NCBI RefSeq assembly: GCF_026340655.1
Contig: NZ_JAPEOZ010000001.1
Coordinates: 5,766,001-5,830,000, forward strand
Origin: Streptomyces sp. NBC_01275
GTDB taxonomy: Bacteria > Actinomycetota > Actinomycetes > Streptomycetales > Streptomycetaceae
Direction of reading: 5' to 3'
DNA: 64,000 nt
Each line of letters opens with the position of its first letter. Within the stretch, counting starts at the first letter, position 1. Shown here one piece after another: positions 28,103-37,009 of the stretch. A program made the position numbers and the translations under genes. The notes below the pieces were generated by a model, which saw only the letters and a list, made by a program, of their open reading frames with translations, did not search any database and was not told the origin of the DNA.

Positions 28103-28672
28103 ATGGTCAGGATGAGCGCAGAAGAGAGGCGCGAGAGCGTCGTCCGCGCGGCGATGAGCGAGTTCGCCCGGGGCGGCTATCACGGCACGTCCACCGAGGC
28201 GATCGCCAAGCGGGTGGGTGTGTCGCAGCCGTATCTCTTCCGGCTCTTCGCGGGCAAGAAGGCGATCTTCCTGGCGGCGTCCGAGAGGTGCCTGGAGGAC
28301 ACCGTGCACACCTTGGAGAAGGCCGCCGAGGGGATGGAGGGCGAAGAGGCCCTGCATGCCATGGGCAACGCGTACACCAGGGTCATCGCGGAGCAGCCCG
28401 AGCGGCTGCTGATGCAGATGCAGATGTACGTCGCGGTGGCCGCCGCCGAGGCGGAGGGCGACCACGAGTTCGGCGAGGCCGTGCGCGCCGGGTGGATGCG
28501 GCTGTGGGACGCCGTCCATCTGCCGCTCGGCGCCGACCTGAACGACACGACGACTTTCATGGCGTACGGCATGCTCATCAACTGCCTGGTGGCCATGGGG
28601 TTTCCGGCCGGGCATCGGGTGTGGGAAGGGCTGTATCCGTCGGCGCGGGTCGAGGGCCGGCTGGAGAAGTAG
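28103..28672 (+). CDS. TetR-family transcriptional regulator of the adjacent exporter
   Basis: The protein has 189 residues. The helix-turn-helix is in residues 8-52: RESVVRAAMSEFARGGYHGT, then STEAIAKRVGVSQPYLFRLF. The ligand domain is helical and Met/Ala-rich. Its own promoter carries a GTTAGT-N8-ACTAAC operator, and an identical-geometry site precedes the following MFS gene, so it very likely represses itself and the exporter, with a drug-like ligand as inducer. The 97 bases between the two genes hold the second operator, so the exporter has its own promoter. Confidence 0.92.
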   Translation: MVRMSAEERRESVVRAAMSEFARGGYHGTSTEAIAKRVGVSQPYLFRLFAGKKAIFLAASERCLEDTVHTLEKAAEGMEGEEALHAMGNAYTRVIAEQPERLLMQMQMYVAVAAAEAEGDHEFGEAVRAGWMRLWDAVHLPLGADLNDTTTFMAYGMLINCLVAMGFPAGHRVWEGLYPSARVEGRLEK

Positions 28673-28721
28673 GTTCCGTGGGTTCGGGGAAGGGCGTGGG
28701 CGCTTTTTCCTGGGCAGGAAA

Positions 28722-28741
28722 GTTAGTCATCAATAACTAAC
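28722..28741 (+). promoter_or_regulatory. TetR operator upstream of the MFS exporter
   Basis: GTTAGT (28722-28727) and ACTAAC (28736-28741) are separated by 8 bases, the same half-sites and spacing as the site before the TetR gene; only the spacer differs. It lies 29 bases upstream of the exporter ATG. Confidence 0.8.
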
Positions 28742-28769
28742 CAAAGATCGATCATCCTCTGGGGGAGCG

Positions 28770-30296
28770 ATGTCAAAGGCAGTGGAAGACACGGCGGCAG
28801 GGCAGACAGCCGTTGGGCAGGCCCCGGGACGCGGGAGCATGGTCTGGGCGCTCGTCATCACCAGCGTCGCCGGGTTCATGGCGGCTCTCGACAACCTCGT
28901 CGTCACCACCGCGCTGCCGTCCATCCGCAAGGACCTCGGCGGAGCGCTGGGCGACCTCGAATGGACCGTGAGCGCGTACACGCTCACCTTCGCCGTGCTG
29001 CTGATGTTCGGCGCGGCGCTCGGCGACCGGTTCGGCCGGCGGCGGATGTTCCTCGCCGGGCTCACCGTCTTCACCGCCGCCTCCGCGGCCGCGGCGATGG
29101 CGCCGGGCATCGGCTCCCTCATCGCCGCGCGTGCGGTGCAGGGCGTCGGCGCGGCGATCATGATGCCGCTCACGCTCACCCTGCTCACGGCCGCCGTGCC
29201 CGTCGCCAAGCGTGGGATGGCGTACGGCATCTGGGGCGCCGTCAACGGCCTCGCCGTCGCCTCCGGGCCGCTGATCGGCGGCAGCCTCACCGAGCACGTG
29301 TCCTGGCACTGGATCTTCTGGCTGAACGTTCCGCTGGGCCTCGCCCTGCTGCCGCTGGCCCGCCTGCGCCTCGCCGAGTCCCACGGCACCGGCGCCCCGC
29401 TCGACTTCCCCGGCACCCTGCTCGCCAGCGGCGGACTCTTCGGGATCGTCTACGGCCTGGTGCGCGGACCGGCCGACGGCTGGACCAGCCCGCTGGTGCT
29501 GACCGGGCTGGTGGCGGGCGGGGTGCTGCTCGTCGCGTTCGTGCTGCACGGACTGCGTGCCAAGAACCCCATGCTGCCGATGCGGCTGTTCCGCTCCAGG
29601 GCCTTCGCCGGGATCAACGCCGCGAGCCTGCTGATGTTCCTCGGGATGTTCGGGTCGATCTTCCTGCTCAGCCAGTACATGCAGGGCGTCCTCGGCTACT
29701 CGCCCACCGAGGCGGGCCTCAGGATGCTGCCGTGGACCGGCATGCCGATGCTCGTCGCGCCGATCGCCGGCATCCTCTCCGACCGGATCGGCGGCCGGCC
29801 GGTCGTCGCCGCCGGGCTCTTCTTCCAGGCCGTCGGCCTCGGCTGGATGGCCGCCGTGGTCACCGTCGACGCCTCCTACCCGGTCCAGCTGCCCGGACTG
29901 ATCGTCAGCGGCATCGGCATGGCGCTGTTCTTCGCCCCCGCCTCCAACCTGGTGATGTCCAGCGTCCGGCCCCAGGAGCAGGGCATCGCCTCCGGCGCCA
30001 ACAACGCGCTGCGGGAGGTCGGCGGCGCCCTCGGCATCGCCGTCATGGCGTCGATCTTCTCGGCGCAGGGCGGCTACGAGTCCGGCCAGTCCTTCGTCGA
30101 CGGCCTGCGGCCCGCGCTCGTCACCGGCTCGGCGGTCGTCGCCCTCGCCGGGGTCGCGGCCCTGCTGATTCCGGGGCGGCGACGGGCGGGGCAGGGCGGG
30201 ACGGCAGCCGAGACGGAGACGGCCGAGACGGGTGCCCCTTCGGGGACCGGGGCGGTGTCCGAGGCGACGCCCGCCCTGGAGACCGCCGGGCGGTGA
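28770..30296 (+). CDS. MFS drug exporter, DHA2 (EmrB/QacA) family
   Basis: The protein has 508 residues with 14 predicted membrane helices. It has motif A (GAALGDRFGRRRMFLAGL), motif C in the fifth helix region (VASGPLIGGSLTEHVSW), and the DHA2 opening FMAALDNLVVTTALPSIRKD with the membrane Asp of helix 1. The C-terminal 40 residues are a hydrophilic Ala/Thr/Glu tail. DHA2 pumps export lipophilic cations, antibiotics or dyes using the proton gradient. Control by the neighbouring TetR is strongly suggested by matched operators. Confidence 0.93.
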   Translation: MSKAVEDTAAGQTAVGQAPGRGSMVWALVITSVAGFMAALDNLVVTTALPSIRKDLGGALGDLEWTVSAYTLTFAVLLMFGAALGDRFGRRRMFLAGLTVFTAASAAAAMAPGIGSLIAARAVQGVGAAIMMPLTLTLLTAAVPVAKRGMAYGIWGAVNGLAVASGPLIGGSLTEHVSWHWIFWLNVPLGLALLPLARLRLAESHGTGAPLDFPGTLLASGGLFGIVYGLVRGPADGWTSPLVLTGLVAGGVLLVAFVLHGLRAKNPMLPMRLFRSRAFAGINAASLLMFLGMFGSIFLLSQYMQGVLGYSPTEAGLRMLPWTGMPMLVAPIAGILSDRIGGRPVVAAGLFFQAVGLGWMAAVVTVDASYPVQLPGLIVSGIGMALFFAPASNLVMSSVRPQEQGIASGANNALREVGGALGIAVMASIFSAQGGYESGQSFVDGLRPALVTGSAVVALAGVAALLIPGRRRAGQGGTAAETETAETGAPSGTGAVSEATPALETAGR

Positions 30297-30297
30297 C

Positions 30298-30394
30298 TTC
30301 GGTCGGCTGACCTCTGTTCGCTGACCTTTGTTCGCCGGCTTCGGTTCGCTGGCTTCGGTTCGCCGGCTTCGGTTCGTTGACCTCGGTTCGTTGA
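30298..30394 (+). repeat. Imperfect tandem repeat after the exporter
   Basis: About seven degenerate copies of a 14- to 15-bp unit (CTTCGGTTCGCTGGC / GACCTCGGTTCGTT types) fill the space between the MFS gene and the hairpin before murB. No open frame uses it. It may be a slippage remnant or a termination zone. Confidence 0.7.
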
Positions 30395-30402
30395 ACGGCA
30401 CG

Positions 30403-30444
30403 CGCGCGTACGGCCCCGTCGATGGCGACGGGGCCGTACGCGCG
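30403..30444. terminator. 19-bp perfect hairpin before murB
   Basis: CGCGCGTACGGCCCCGTCG (30403-30421) pairs perfectly with its reverse complement at 30426-30444 across a 4-base loop. There is no T-run; in Streptomyces such long GC stems commonly terminate. It separates the exporter from murB. Confidence 0.8.
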
Positions 30445-30518
30445 TGTGGAGGCGTGAAGAGCGGGGTGGCGCAAGTGGGCGGGACCGGGTGTCGGTGGGG
30501 TCTCGTAGGCTTGGGCGT

Positions 30519-31574
30519 GTGCTGGAACTTCACGATGCCCCGCTCGCGCCGCTGACCACCTTCCGGTTGGGCGGTCCCGCCACCCGGCTGGTGACCGCGA
30601 CGACCGACGCCGAGGTGGTCGCCGCCGTCCGCGCCGCCGACGCCGACGGCACTGCGCTGCTGCTCGTCGGCGGCGGCTCGAACCTGGTCATCGGCGACAA
30701 GGGCTTCGAGGGCACCGCCCTGCGCATCGCCACCCGGGGCTTCGAGCTCGACGGCACCCGGCTGGAGCTGGCCGCCGGCGAGGTGTGGACCGACGCCGTC
30801 GCCCGCACCGTGGAGGCCGGACTCGCCGGCGTCGAGTGCCTGGCCGGCATCCCCGGCTCGGCCGGCGCCACCCCGATCCAGAACGTGGGGGCGTACGGCC
30901 AGGAGGTCTCCGCCACGATCACCGAGGTCGTCGCCTACGACCGCCGAGCCGGCGAGACGGTCACCCTCGACAACGAGCAGTGCGCCTTCTCCTACCGGCA
31001 CAGCCGCTTCAAGGCCGACCCCGAGAGGTACGTCGTCCTGCGCGTCCGCTTCGAGCTGGCGGACGCGGACGGACTGTCGGCGCCGATCAAGTACGCCGAG
31101 ACGGCCCGGGCGCTGGGCGTTGAGCCCGGCGACCGCGTCCCGCTGGCCGACGCCCGCGAGACCGTGCTGAAGCTGCGCGCGGGGAAGGGCATGGTCCTGG
31201 ACGCCGAGGACCACGACACCTGGTCGGCCGGGTCGTTCTTCACCAACCCGATCCTCACCGACGCCGACTTCGCGGTGTTCCACGCGCGCGTGCAGGAGCG
31301 GCTCGGCGACGACGTGCAGCCGCCCGCCTATCCGGCCGGCGAGGGGCACGCCAAGACCTCCGCGGCCTGGCTGATCGACAAGGCCGGCTTCACCAAGGGC
31401 TACGGCAGCGGGCCCGCCCGTATCTCCACCAAGCACACCCTCGCGCTCACCAACCGCGGGGCGGCCACCACGGAGGACCTGCTGGCGCTGGCCCGCGAGG
31501 TCGTGGCCGGGGTGCGCGAGGCGTTCGGGATCACGCTGGTCAACGAGCCCGTGATGGTGGGCGTCGGGCTCTAG
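30519..31574 (+). CDS. murB: UDP-N-acetylenolpyruvoylglucosamine reductase
   Basis: The protein has 351 residues from GTG 30519 (MLELHDAPLAPLTTFRLGGP); the longer frame from 30444 is not family-like. It has the FAD-binding LLVGGGSNLVIGDKG, the substrate motif GIPGSAGATPIQNVGAYGQE, SYRHSRFK (type I MurB), the catalytic Ser in AGSFFTNP, and the C-terminal Glu in VNEPVMVGVGL. MurB uses NADPH to form UDP-MurNAc, the second step committed to peptidoglycan. It is the left-hand core marker beside the accessory block. Confidence 0.95.
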   Translation: MLELHDAPLAPLTTFRLGGPATRLVTATTDAEVVAAVRAADADGTALLLVGGGSNLVIGDKGFEGTALRIATRGFELDGTRLELAAGEVWTDAVARTVEAGLAGVECLAGIPGSAGATPIQNVGAYGQEVSATITEVVAYDRRAGETVTLDNEQCAFSYRHSRFKADPERYVVLRVRFELADADGLSAPIKYAETARALGVEPGDRVPLADARETVLKLRAGKGMVLDAEDHDTWSAGSFFTNPILTDADFAVFHARVQERLGDDVQPPAYPAGEGHAKTSAAWLIDKAGFTKGYGSGPARISTKHTLALTNRGAATTEDLLALAREVVAGVREAFGITLVNEPVMVGVGL

Positions 31575-31961
31575 CCCCCCGGCAGGAACAGCGCCCCCGG
31601 CAGGAACAGCGCCCCCGGCAGGAACAGCGCCCCCGGCAGGAACAGCGCCCCTGGAACAGCACCGCCTCCCGGAAGAGCACCGCCCCCCTACAGCGCCCCC
31701 CGGCACACCGCCCCCGCACCGAGCCGACGCCCACCACACCGCCCGTTGGGCGGGGGCGGCCGCGGGCCCTGGGCCTCCCCCGATCCGTAGCCCCGGCGGC
31801 CGCGGGCGCCCCCTCGTCGATGGTGGGCCCTGTCCATGTCGCCTCGCTGCCCCACAGTCCGGTTGTTTACCGGCTGGGACGGCTGAAATACGGCCGAAAG
31901 CACCTCGCGGCCCTCCGGCCGACGCCAGTATGTGGGGCGAACGGGATCCGGGGAGGCGCGC
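31575..31961. other. Left boundary gap of the accessory block
   Basis: No gene is convincing in these 387 bases. After the tandem repeat the sequence is C-rich until about 31830. Bases 31840-31930 are less GC-rich and contain TTGTTTACCGGCTGGGACGG and GAAATACGG, and are the likeliest place for the promoter of the CHAT gene. GGGAGG at 31950-31955 is the ribosome site for GTG 31962. Confidence 0.5.
31577..31652. repeat. 18-bp tandem repeat downstream of murB
   Basis: Four near-perfect copies of CCCCGGCAGGAACAGCGC follow the murB stop, and then a degenerate copy (CCCCTGGAACAGCACCGC). They mark the left edge of the accessory block. Confidence 0.9.
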
Positions 31962-34900
31962 GTGACGGTGAGCGGGACGCAGGGGAGTGCCGGGGAAACG
32001 GGCGGGACGGAAGAGACACCAGGGGGAGCAGGGGAAGGCCAAGGGGAGGACCAGGGTCTGTTCGCGCGGGCCGTCGTGCTCAGCCGGGAGTGGGCCGCCG
32101 CGTCCGCCTCCGCCCGGGGATCCGGCACGGAGTCCGCGGCCCCCGTCTCTCCCACCCGCCCCGACGCCGTCGCGACCGACCGCATGCTGCGGGAGCTGGC
32201 GGAGGCCGAGCCGACGGTGGGGGAACGGGAACGCGGGGCCTTACGGATGGCGCGGGGGAGCCTGCTGGGGCTGCGGTATCTGGCGGGCGGGGCCGCGGAA
32301 CCCGTCGAGGAGCGGGCCGAGGCGATCGCGCTGCTCCGGGAGGCCCGGGCGGCCGTACCCGTCACGGAGCGGGAGATACGGTCCCGTGAGGCCGTACTCC
32401 GGCTGATGATCCGGCTGTTGATGCCGGACCTCCCCTCCTTGCAGGGGCAAGGGCAGGGCCGGCAGGGCTACACCGAGATGATGAAGATCGGGGCCGCCTA
32501 TCTGACGCCCGACGGGTCCCTGCGGGACGACCTCGCCGAGGTCGGGACGCTTCTGGAGGAACTCGCCGAGACGGCCGATCCCGCGGACCGCCCCGAGCTG
32601 GAGCGCTGGATCAAGACCATGCGACTGCTCGGCGGCGCGACCGGCGACCGGGCCTCGCTGCTCGAACTGGGCGCCCAGATGGAGACGTTCGGGGCGATGC
32701 CGCCCCACCTCGCGTCGGCCATGGGCGCGGCCATGGAACTCCTCAAGGCGATGCCCGACGACGCCTCGACCGCGACTTCCGCCCCCACTTCCGCCCCCAC
32801 TTCCGCCCCCGACATCGCGGACCTGGTGGCGCACTACGCGGACGAGTTGCTGCCCGTCATGGAGCTGATGGCGCCCGGAATCCTGCGACGAGAGGAGTTC
32901 GAGCAGGCGGCCGCGGGCCTGCCGCAGGACACCTGGCAGGAGCAGATCACCGCCGGTCTGATCCGTATGGGCATCGCCCTGCGCGACGGCGACGCGGAGC
33001 GTCTGGTCGAGGCGGGGGAGCCGCTGCTGGAGGCGTTCCGCGACGGGAACGTCCCCGCCGGGGTGTCGCCGGTCCTGCTCGCCGGTCTGCTGTCGGGCTC
33101 CGCCCTGGTCGGCGGCAACCGCGAGGACACAGCGGCCATGTACCGGCTGCTCACCGAGAACTTCGGCCGCGGGGACGTCGTACGGGACATGCCGCCCGGG
33201 CCGATGGGCAGGGAACTGGCCGATTCCGGCCGGGCCCTGCTGCTGCATCAGCGGATCAGCGAGGTGGACGACGACGACCTCGACACGCTCGACGACATCG
33301 CCGAGGTCCTGCTGGACATGCGCCGGGAGCTGACCGACGACGACAGCTCGGCGACGCTCGTCCTGTTCAACCTCGGCGCGCTGCAACTGCGCCGGGCCAT
33401 GGCCATCGGACGGGCGGGCGGGACGGTGGGGCCGCCGCTGCGGCGGGCGCTGATGTATCTGCGGGAGGCGCAGGAGCACCCCGGGACGCCGGTCGCCCTG
33501 CGCGGGGTCATGGCGTCGGCCGGGACCATGATCAGCGCGCTGGAGCAGTATGTGGACCCGTCCTCCCGGACCGTCCTCGCGGAGGTCGAACGGGTCCGCG
33601 CCTCCCTCGGCGGCACGGTGGTCTTCGCCGACCAGGACATCCGGACCCGGCTCGGCATGGCCCTCGCGCTCAACGTCGAGCACGAGCGCCACGGCGATCC
33701 GGCCGCGCTCGACGCGGCGCTGCGCGAGCTGGAGACCGCCCGGGCCGCGATCACCGACCGCACCGGCTGCGCCACCGCCCAGGAGGTGTACCGGGAGCTG
33801 GCCGTCCTCCACCGGCGTCGAGGGGCCCCCGGCGACACCGAGCGAGCGCTGGAGGCGACCGAACTGCTGCTGGAGAGGGTCGCCGAGGACGTGCTGCTGC
33901 AGATCGGCGCCGAGCACGGGCTCGCGGCCGCCCGGGTCGCCGCCGACCGGGGCGTCACGGCGGCCGCTTGGGCGGCGGAGGCGGGCGACGCGGCCACCGC
34001 GCTGCGGGTCCTGGAGGCCGGCCGCGCGCTGGTGCTCCGGGCCGTCGCGGCCTCCGCGAGCGTGCCGGAGCAGCTCGACGAGCACGGCGAGCACGGACTC
34101 GCCGCGCAGTGGCGGGAGGCGGCGCGCGCGGGCGACGCCGCCGAGTCCCGCCGAGACTCCCGTCCCGGACAGACCCCGGACACCCTCATCCCCAGCACCC
34201 TGCGCCGCCGCGCCCTGAGCGCCCTGCGCCTGCGGACGGCGTCGGCCGGAGCCCCGAACGGATCCAACGTGCCGCACGGGCCGGACTGGCAGCAGGTCGC
34301 CGACACGGCCCAGCGCGTCGGCGTGGACGCGGTCGTCCACCTCCTCGTGGGCGACGGCGACGGGCCGGGCTGGGCGCTGGTCGTACGGCCCGGCATGGCG
34401 CCTCTTCCGCTGGCGCTGGCCGGGCTGGCCGCGGCGGAACGCGGCCCGCTGGAGCGGTACCTGGACGCGGCCCGTGACCGTTCCCTGCTCACCGCGCCCG
34501 GCGTCTCCCTCGCGGCGCCCGGGCGCGCCGAGGCGGTCGCGGTCTGGGAGACGGCCCTGGAGGCGCTGTGCGACTGGGCTGGACCGGCCGTGATGGGGCC
34601 GGTCCTCGACGCCGTACGGCCCGGGCGGCCCGCGCGGCGTGAGGATCCGGTGCGGCTGGTGCTGCTGCCCGCCGGGAACCTCGGATCCGTGCCCTGGCAC
34701 GCGGCCCGGCTCGGCGGACGGGCGAAAGAGCCGGGATCCACGGCGGACCGGGCCGTGTACGCCGTCGACCTCGCCGTCGTCAGCTACGCGGCCTCGGGGG
34801 CCGAGTTCCTACGATCCTCCGCACGCGCCCGGCTGCCGCTGGCCGCCGATCCCGTCCTCGTCGCGGACCCCCGCGCCACCCTGCCCTACGCGGAGCACGA

Positions 34901-36317
34901 GATCGACGGACTGCGGGCGTCCTTCTACCCGGACGCGCGCTGCTACGGCTACTTCGTGCGCAACATGTGGGACGTCGACGGCGCCCCCGACGAACTGCTG
35001 CCGCTGCTGCCCGGGGGTACCGCCGACCGGCCCGCCTCGCTCGTGCAGCTCAGCGTGCACGGGTTCGCCGGGGGCCGGCCCACCGTCTCCGGGCTCCTGC
35101 TGCACGCGCGGAACGACGAGAAGGCGAGGGACGGGGACGATGCGGGCGTGCTCACCGTACGGCGGCTGCTCGGGGCGCCCGCGAGCGAGGCGCACGGCCG
35201 GGACGGCGGGAGCGCGGCCGGGCCGCTGGTGGTGCTCAGCGCCTGCGAGACCGACCTCAGCTCCCGTGACCACGACGAGGCGCTCACCCTCACCACCGCC
35301 TTCGTGGCCCGTGGGGCCGCGGACGTGATCGGCTCCAAGTGGGGCCTGGACGACGCCAGCGCGGCCGTACTGATGTACGTCGTCCACCACTTCCTCACCG
35401 AGGGAGCGGACCCCGCGCTGGCGCTGCGCCGTACGCAGCTGTGGGCGCTCGATCCCGCCGCCCGTCCTCGGCGTCTGCTCCTTCCCCGGCCGCTGGCCGC
35501 TCGGGTGAAGAGCGACGCACGACTGCCCGTGGCCGCCTGGGCCCCCTTCATCCACCAAGGAAATCCCGCACCCGCACCGGCCCGACCCGGAGGGGACACT
35601 TTGGACACCAACGAGCTGCTGACCCTGCTCGTCCGTCACCGCGAGGAACTCAGGCAGTGGCTGGACGACGACCAGTACCGGACCTTCCTGACCATGCTGG
35701 AGCGGCTGCGCGAGGCCGGCGACGACCCCGAGCGGGCCACGATGGCCGCGACGGCCGTCGTCCGCTCGCTGTGGCCCGTGCCCGACGAGGCCGAACTGGC
35801 CCAGGCGCTGCACGTCTACAGCCGTTCGGCCGCCGTGGCCGCCGCCGTGCCGTCCCAGGACGCGCTGGTCGCGGCCCTGGAGGCGCTGTACGCGGCGCCG
35901 TCGGCATCACCGCCACCTGATCCCGCCCCTGATCCCGCCCCTGGCCCTGACTCCGACCCCGTGGCCGCCGTCATCGCCGCCGCCAAGGCGAGGCTGCTCG
36001 CCGAGCCCTCGCGGGCGGCCGCTCCCGCCGGGAGCCCGTCCGCCGGGTCGGGTCCCGCCGACGTCATCGTGCTGGCCGACCCGCAGGCCGGTCCCCGCAG
36101 CCCCGAGTTCCAGTTCGACCCGGACACCGGACGGCCGAGGGACATCGTCGTGCGCGTCAATCGCATCCTCCTCGCCGACCGCGACCCCTGGGGCGCCGCC
36201 GACTGGTGGCTGGGCGGCAACTCCTGGCTGGGCGGGCGGCCCGCCGCGCTGCTCGGACAGGTCCCGGACGACCGGCTGGCGGACGCCGCCCTGGCTCTCG
36301 TAGAGGAGGGCCGATGA
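31962..36317 (+). CDS. CHAT-domain (caspase-like) protease with C-terminal antitoxin-like domain
   Basis: The protein has 1451 residues from GTG 31962. Residues about 25-870 are helical and repeat-rich (TPR-like), with an Ala-Pro-Thr-Ser tandem near 272-283. The CHAT peptidase domain spans about 880-1190, with catalytic His1033 in VQLSVHGFAGG and Cys1095 in VVLSACETDLSSRD, and with VIGSKWGLDD after it. A helical segment follows (about 1210-1310) and then a Pro-rich linker. The last roughly 65 residues (RVNRILLADRDPWGAADWWL, then GNSWLGGRPAALLG and ALVEEG) resemble the DUF2384 MbcA/ParS antitoxin domain. Codon 94 is TTA, implying bldA dependence. The RES toxin-like gene overlaps by four bases. 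Protease identity is firm; the antitoxin call is my own motif reading. Confidence 0.85.
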   Translation: MTVSGTQGSAGETGGTEETPGGAGEGQGEDQGLFARAVVLSREWAAASASARGSGTESAAPVSPTRPDAVATDRMLRELAEAEPTVGERERGALRMARGSLLGLRYLAGGAAEPVEERAEAIALLREARAAVPVTEREIRSREAVLRLMIRLLMPDLPSLQGQGQGRQGYTEMMKIGAAYLTPDGSLRDDLAEVGTLLEELAETADPADRPELERWIKTMRLLGGATGDRASLLELGAQMETFGAMPPHLASAMGAAMELLKAMPDDASTATSAPTSAPTSAPDIADLVAHYADELLPVMELMAPGILRREEFEQAAAGLPQDTWQEQITAGLIRMGIALRDGDAERLVEAGEPLLEAFRDGNVPAGVSPVLLAGLLSGSALVGGNREDTAAMYRLLTENFGRGDVVRDMPPGPMGRELADSGRALLLHQRISEVDDDDLDTLDDIAEVLLDMRRELTDDDSSATLVLFNLGALQLRRAMAIGRAGGTVGPPLRRALMYLREAQEHPGTPVALRGVMASAGTMISALEQYVDPSSRTVLAEVERVRASLGGTVVFADQDIRTRLGMALALNVEHERHGDPAALDAALRELETARAAITDRTGCATAQEVYRELAVLHRRRGAPGDTERALEATELLLERVAEDVLLQIGAEHGLAAARVAADRGVTAAAWAAEAGDAATALRVLEAGRALVLRAVAASASVPEQLDEHGEHGLAAQWREAARAGDAAESRRDSRPGQTPDTLIPSTLRRRALSALRLRTASAGAPNGSNVPHGPDWQQVADTAQRVGVDAVVHLLVGDGDGPGWALVVRPGMAPLPLALAGLAAAERGPLERYLDAARDRSLLTAPGVSLAAPGRAEAVAVWETALEALCDWAGPAVMGPVLDAVRPGRPARREDPVRLVLLPAGNLGSVPWHAARLGGRAKEPGSTADRAVYAVDLAVVSYAASGAEFLRSSARARLPLAADPVLVADPRATLPYAEHEIDGLRASFYPDARCYGYFVRNMWDVDGAPDELLPLLPGGTADRPASLVQLSVHGFAGGRPTVSGLLLHARNDEKARDGDDAGVLTVRRLLGAPASEAHGRDGGSAAGPLVVLSACETDLSSRDHDEALTLTTAFVARGAADVIGSKWGLDDASAAVLMYVVHHFLTEGADPALALRRTQLWALDPAARPRRLLLPRPLAARVKSDARLPVAAWAPFIHQGNPAPAPARPGGDTLDTNELLTLLVRHREELRQWLDDDQYRTFLTMLERLREAGDDPERATMAATAVVRSLWPVPDEAELAQALHVYSRSAAVAAAVPSQDALVAALEALYAAPSASPPPDPAPDPAPGPDSDPVAAVIAAAKARLLAEPSRAAAPAGSPSAGSGPADVIVLADPQAGPRSPEFQFDPDTGRPRDIVVRVNRILLADRDPWGAADWWLGGNSWLGGRPAALLGQVPDDRLADAALALVEEGR

Positions 36318-36979
36318 CGCGGCAGCTCCCCCCGGAGGTCGCCATGGCGCCCCGGGCCACGGTCCTCCCGGCCGGTACCGCGCTGTGGCGCTGTCACCGC
36401 AGCGGCTACCCGGCGACCGGCTTCAAGAGGGTCGAGGCGCACACCCTGTTCGGCGGCAGCCGCTTCGACTGCACGGCCGACGACCCGTACCCCTACCTCT
36501 ACGCCACCCTCGAACCCACCACGGCCCTGGCCGAGGTGCTGCTCAGGTCCATGGACTTCGACCCGATGCTGGGCAGCAGGCTCGTGCCGTGGGCGCAGGC
36601 GAGCCGGTACACGCTGGCGAAGATCGTCACCACGGTCGATCTGACGCTCGTCTCGCTGCGGGCCGAGGAGGATCTGGCGGCCGTGTGCCAGGACAGCTGG
36701 CTGCTCGACTCCGAACCCGACGACTACCCGCGGACCCGCTACTGGGCGCAGGAGCTGCGGCGGCAGGCGAAGGACGCGCAGGGGCTGCTCTGGCAGTCGC
36801 GTCGGCACCGGCCGCGTGGGGCGCTGGTGCTGTTCGGGGACCGCTGCGGCGACGAGCCGTTCGCGAGCGGTACGGCGGATACGGCGGTCAGCCACGACCT
36901 CGCCACGCCCGCGGGCCGGGACGAGGCGAACCGGCTGCTGGCCCCGCTGCGCGCCGCGATCATGCCCCGGCAGGACTGA
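36314..36979 (+). CDS. RES-domain protein (NAD-degrading toxin family)
   Basis: The protein has 221 residues from ATG 36314, sharing ATGA with the CHAT gene stop. The RES fold is visible: Arg26 in LWRCH, GGSRFD near Arg50, Tyr63 and Glu74 in YLYATLEPTTALAEVLLR. RES toxins such as MbcT of Mycobacterium tuberculosis cleave NAD+ by phosphorolysis or hydrolysis and are neutralised by MbcA-type antitoxins. In this locus the only antitoxin-like sequence is fused to the preceding protease, so the pair is read as a protease-gated toxin. That coupling is inference. Confidence 0.85.
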   Translation: MTRQLPPEVAMAPRATVLPAGTALWRCHRSGYPATGFKRVEAHTLFGGSRFDCTADDPYPYLYATLEPTTALAEVLLRSMDFDPMLGSRLVPWAQASRYTLAKIVTTVDLTLVSLRAEEDLAAVCQDSWLLDSEPDDYPRTRYWAQELRRQAKDAQGLLWQSRRHRPRGALVLFGDRCGDEPFASGTADTAVSHDLATPAGRDEANRLLAPLRAAIMPRQD

Positions 36980-37009
36980 GTAGGACTGAGCCGGACTGAG
37001 CAGGACGGC
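36976..37009. repeat. Short tandem repeat between convergent genes
   Basis: Three copies of a 10-bp unit GGACTGAGYA close the RES gene and fill the gap to the convergent FHA gene. No hairpin terminator is evident. Confidence 0.7.

Noticed and set aside
28773..32042. A 1089-codon minus-strand open frame across the exporter and murB
   Set aside because: It crosses two well-supported genes, the repeat arrays and hairpin between them, and has a Gly/Arg/Ala-rich composition typical of shadow frames.
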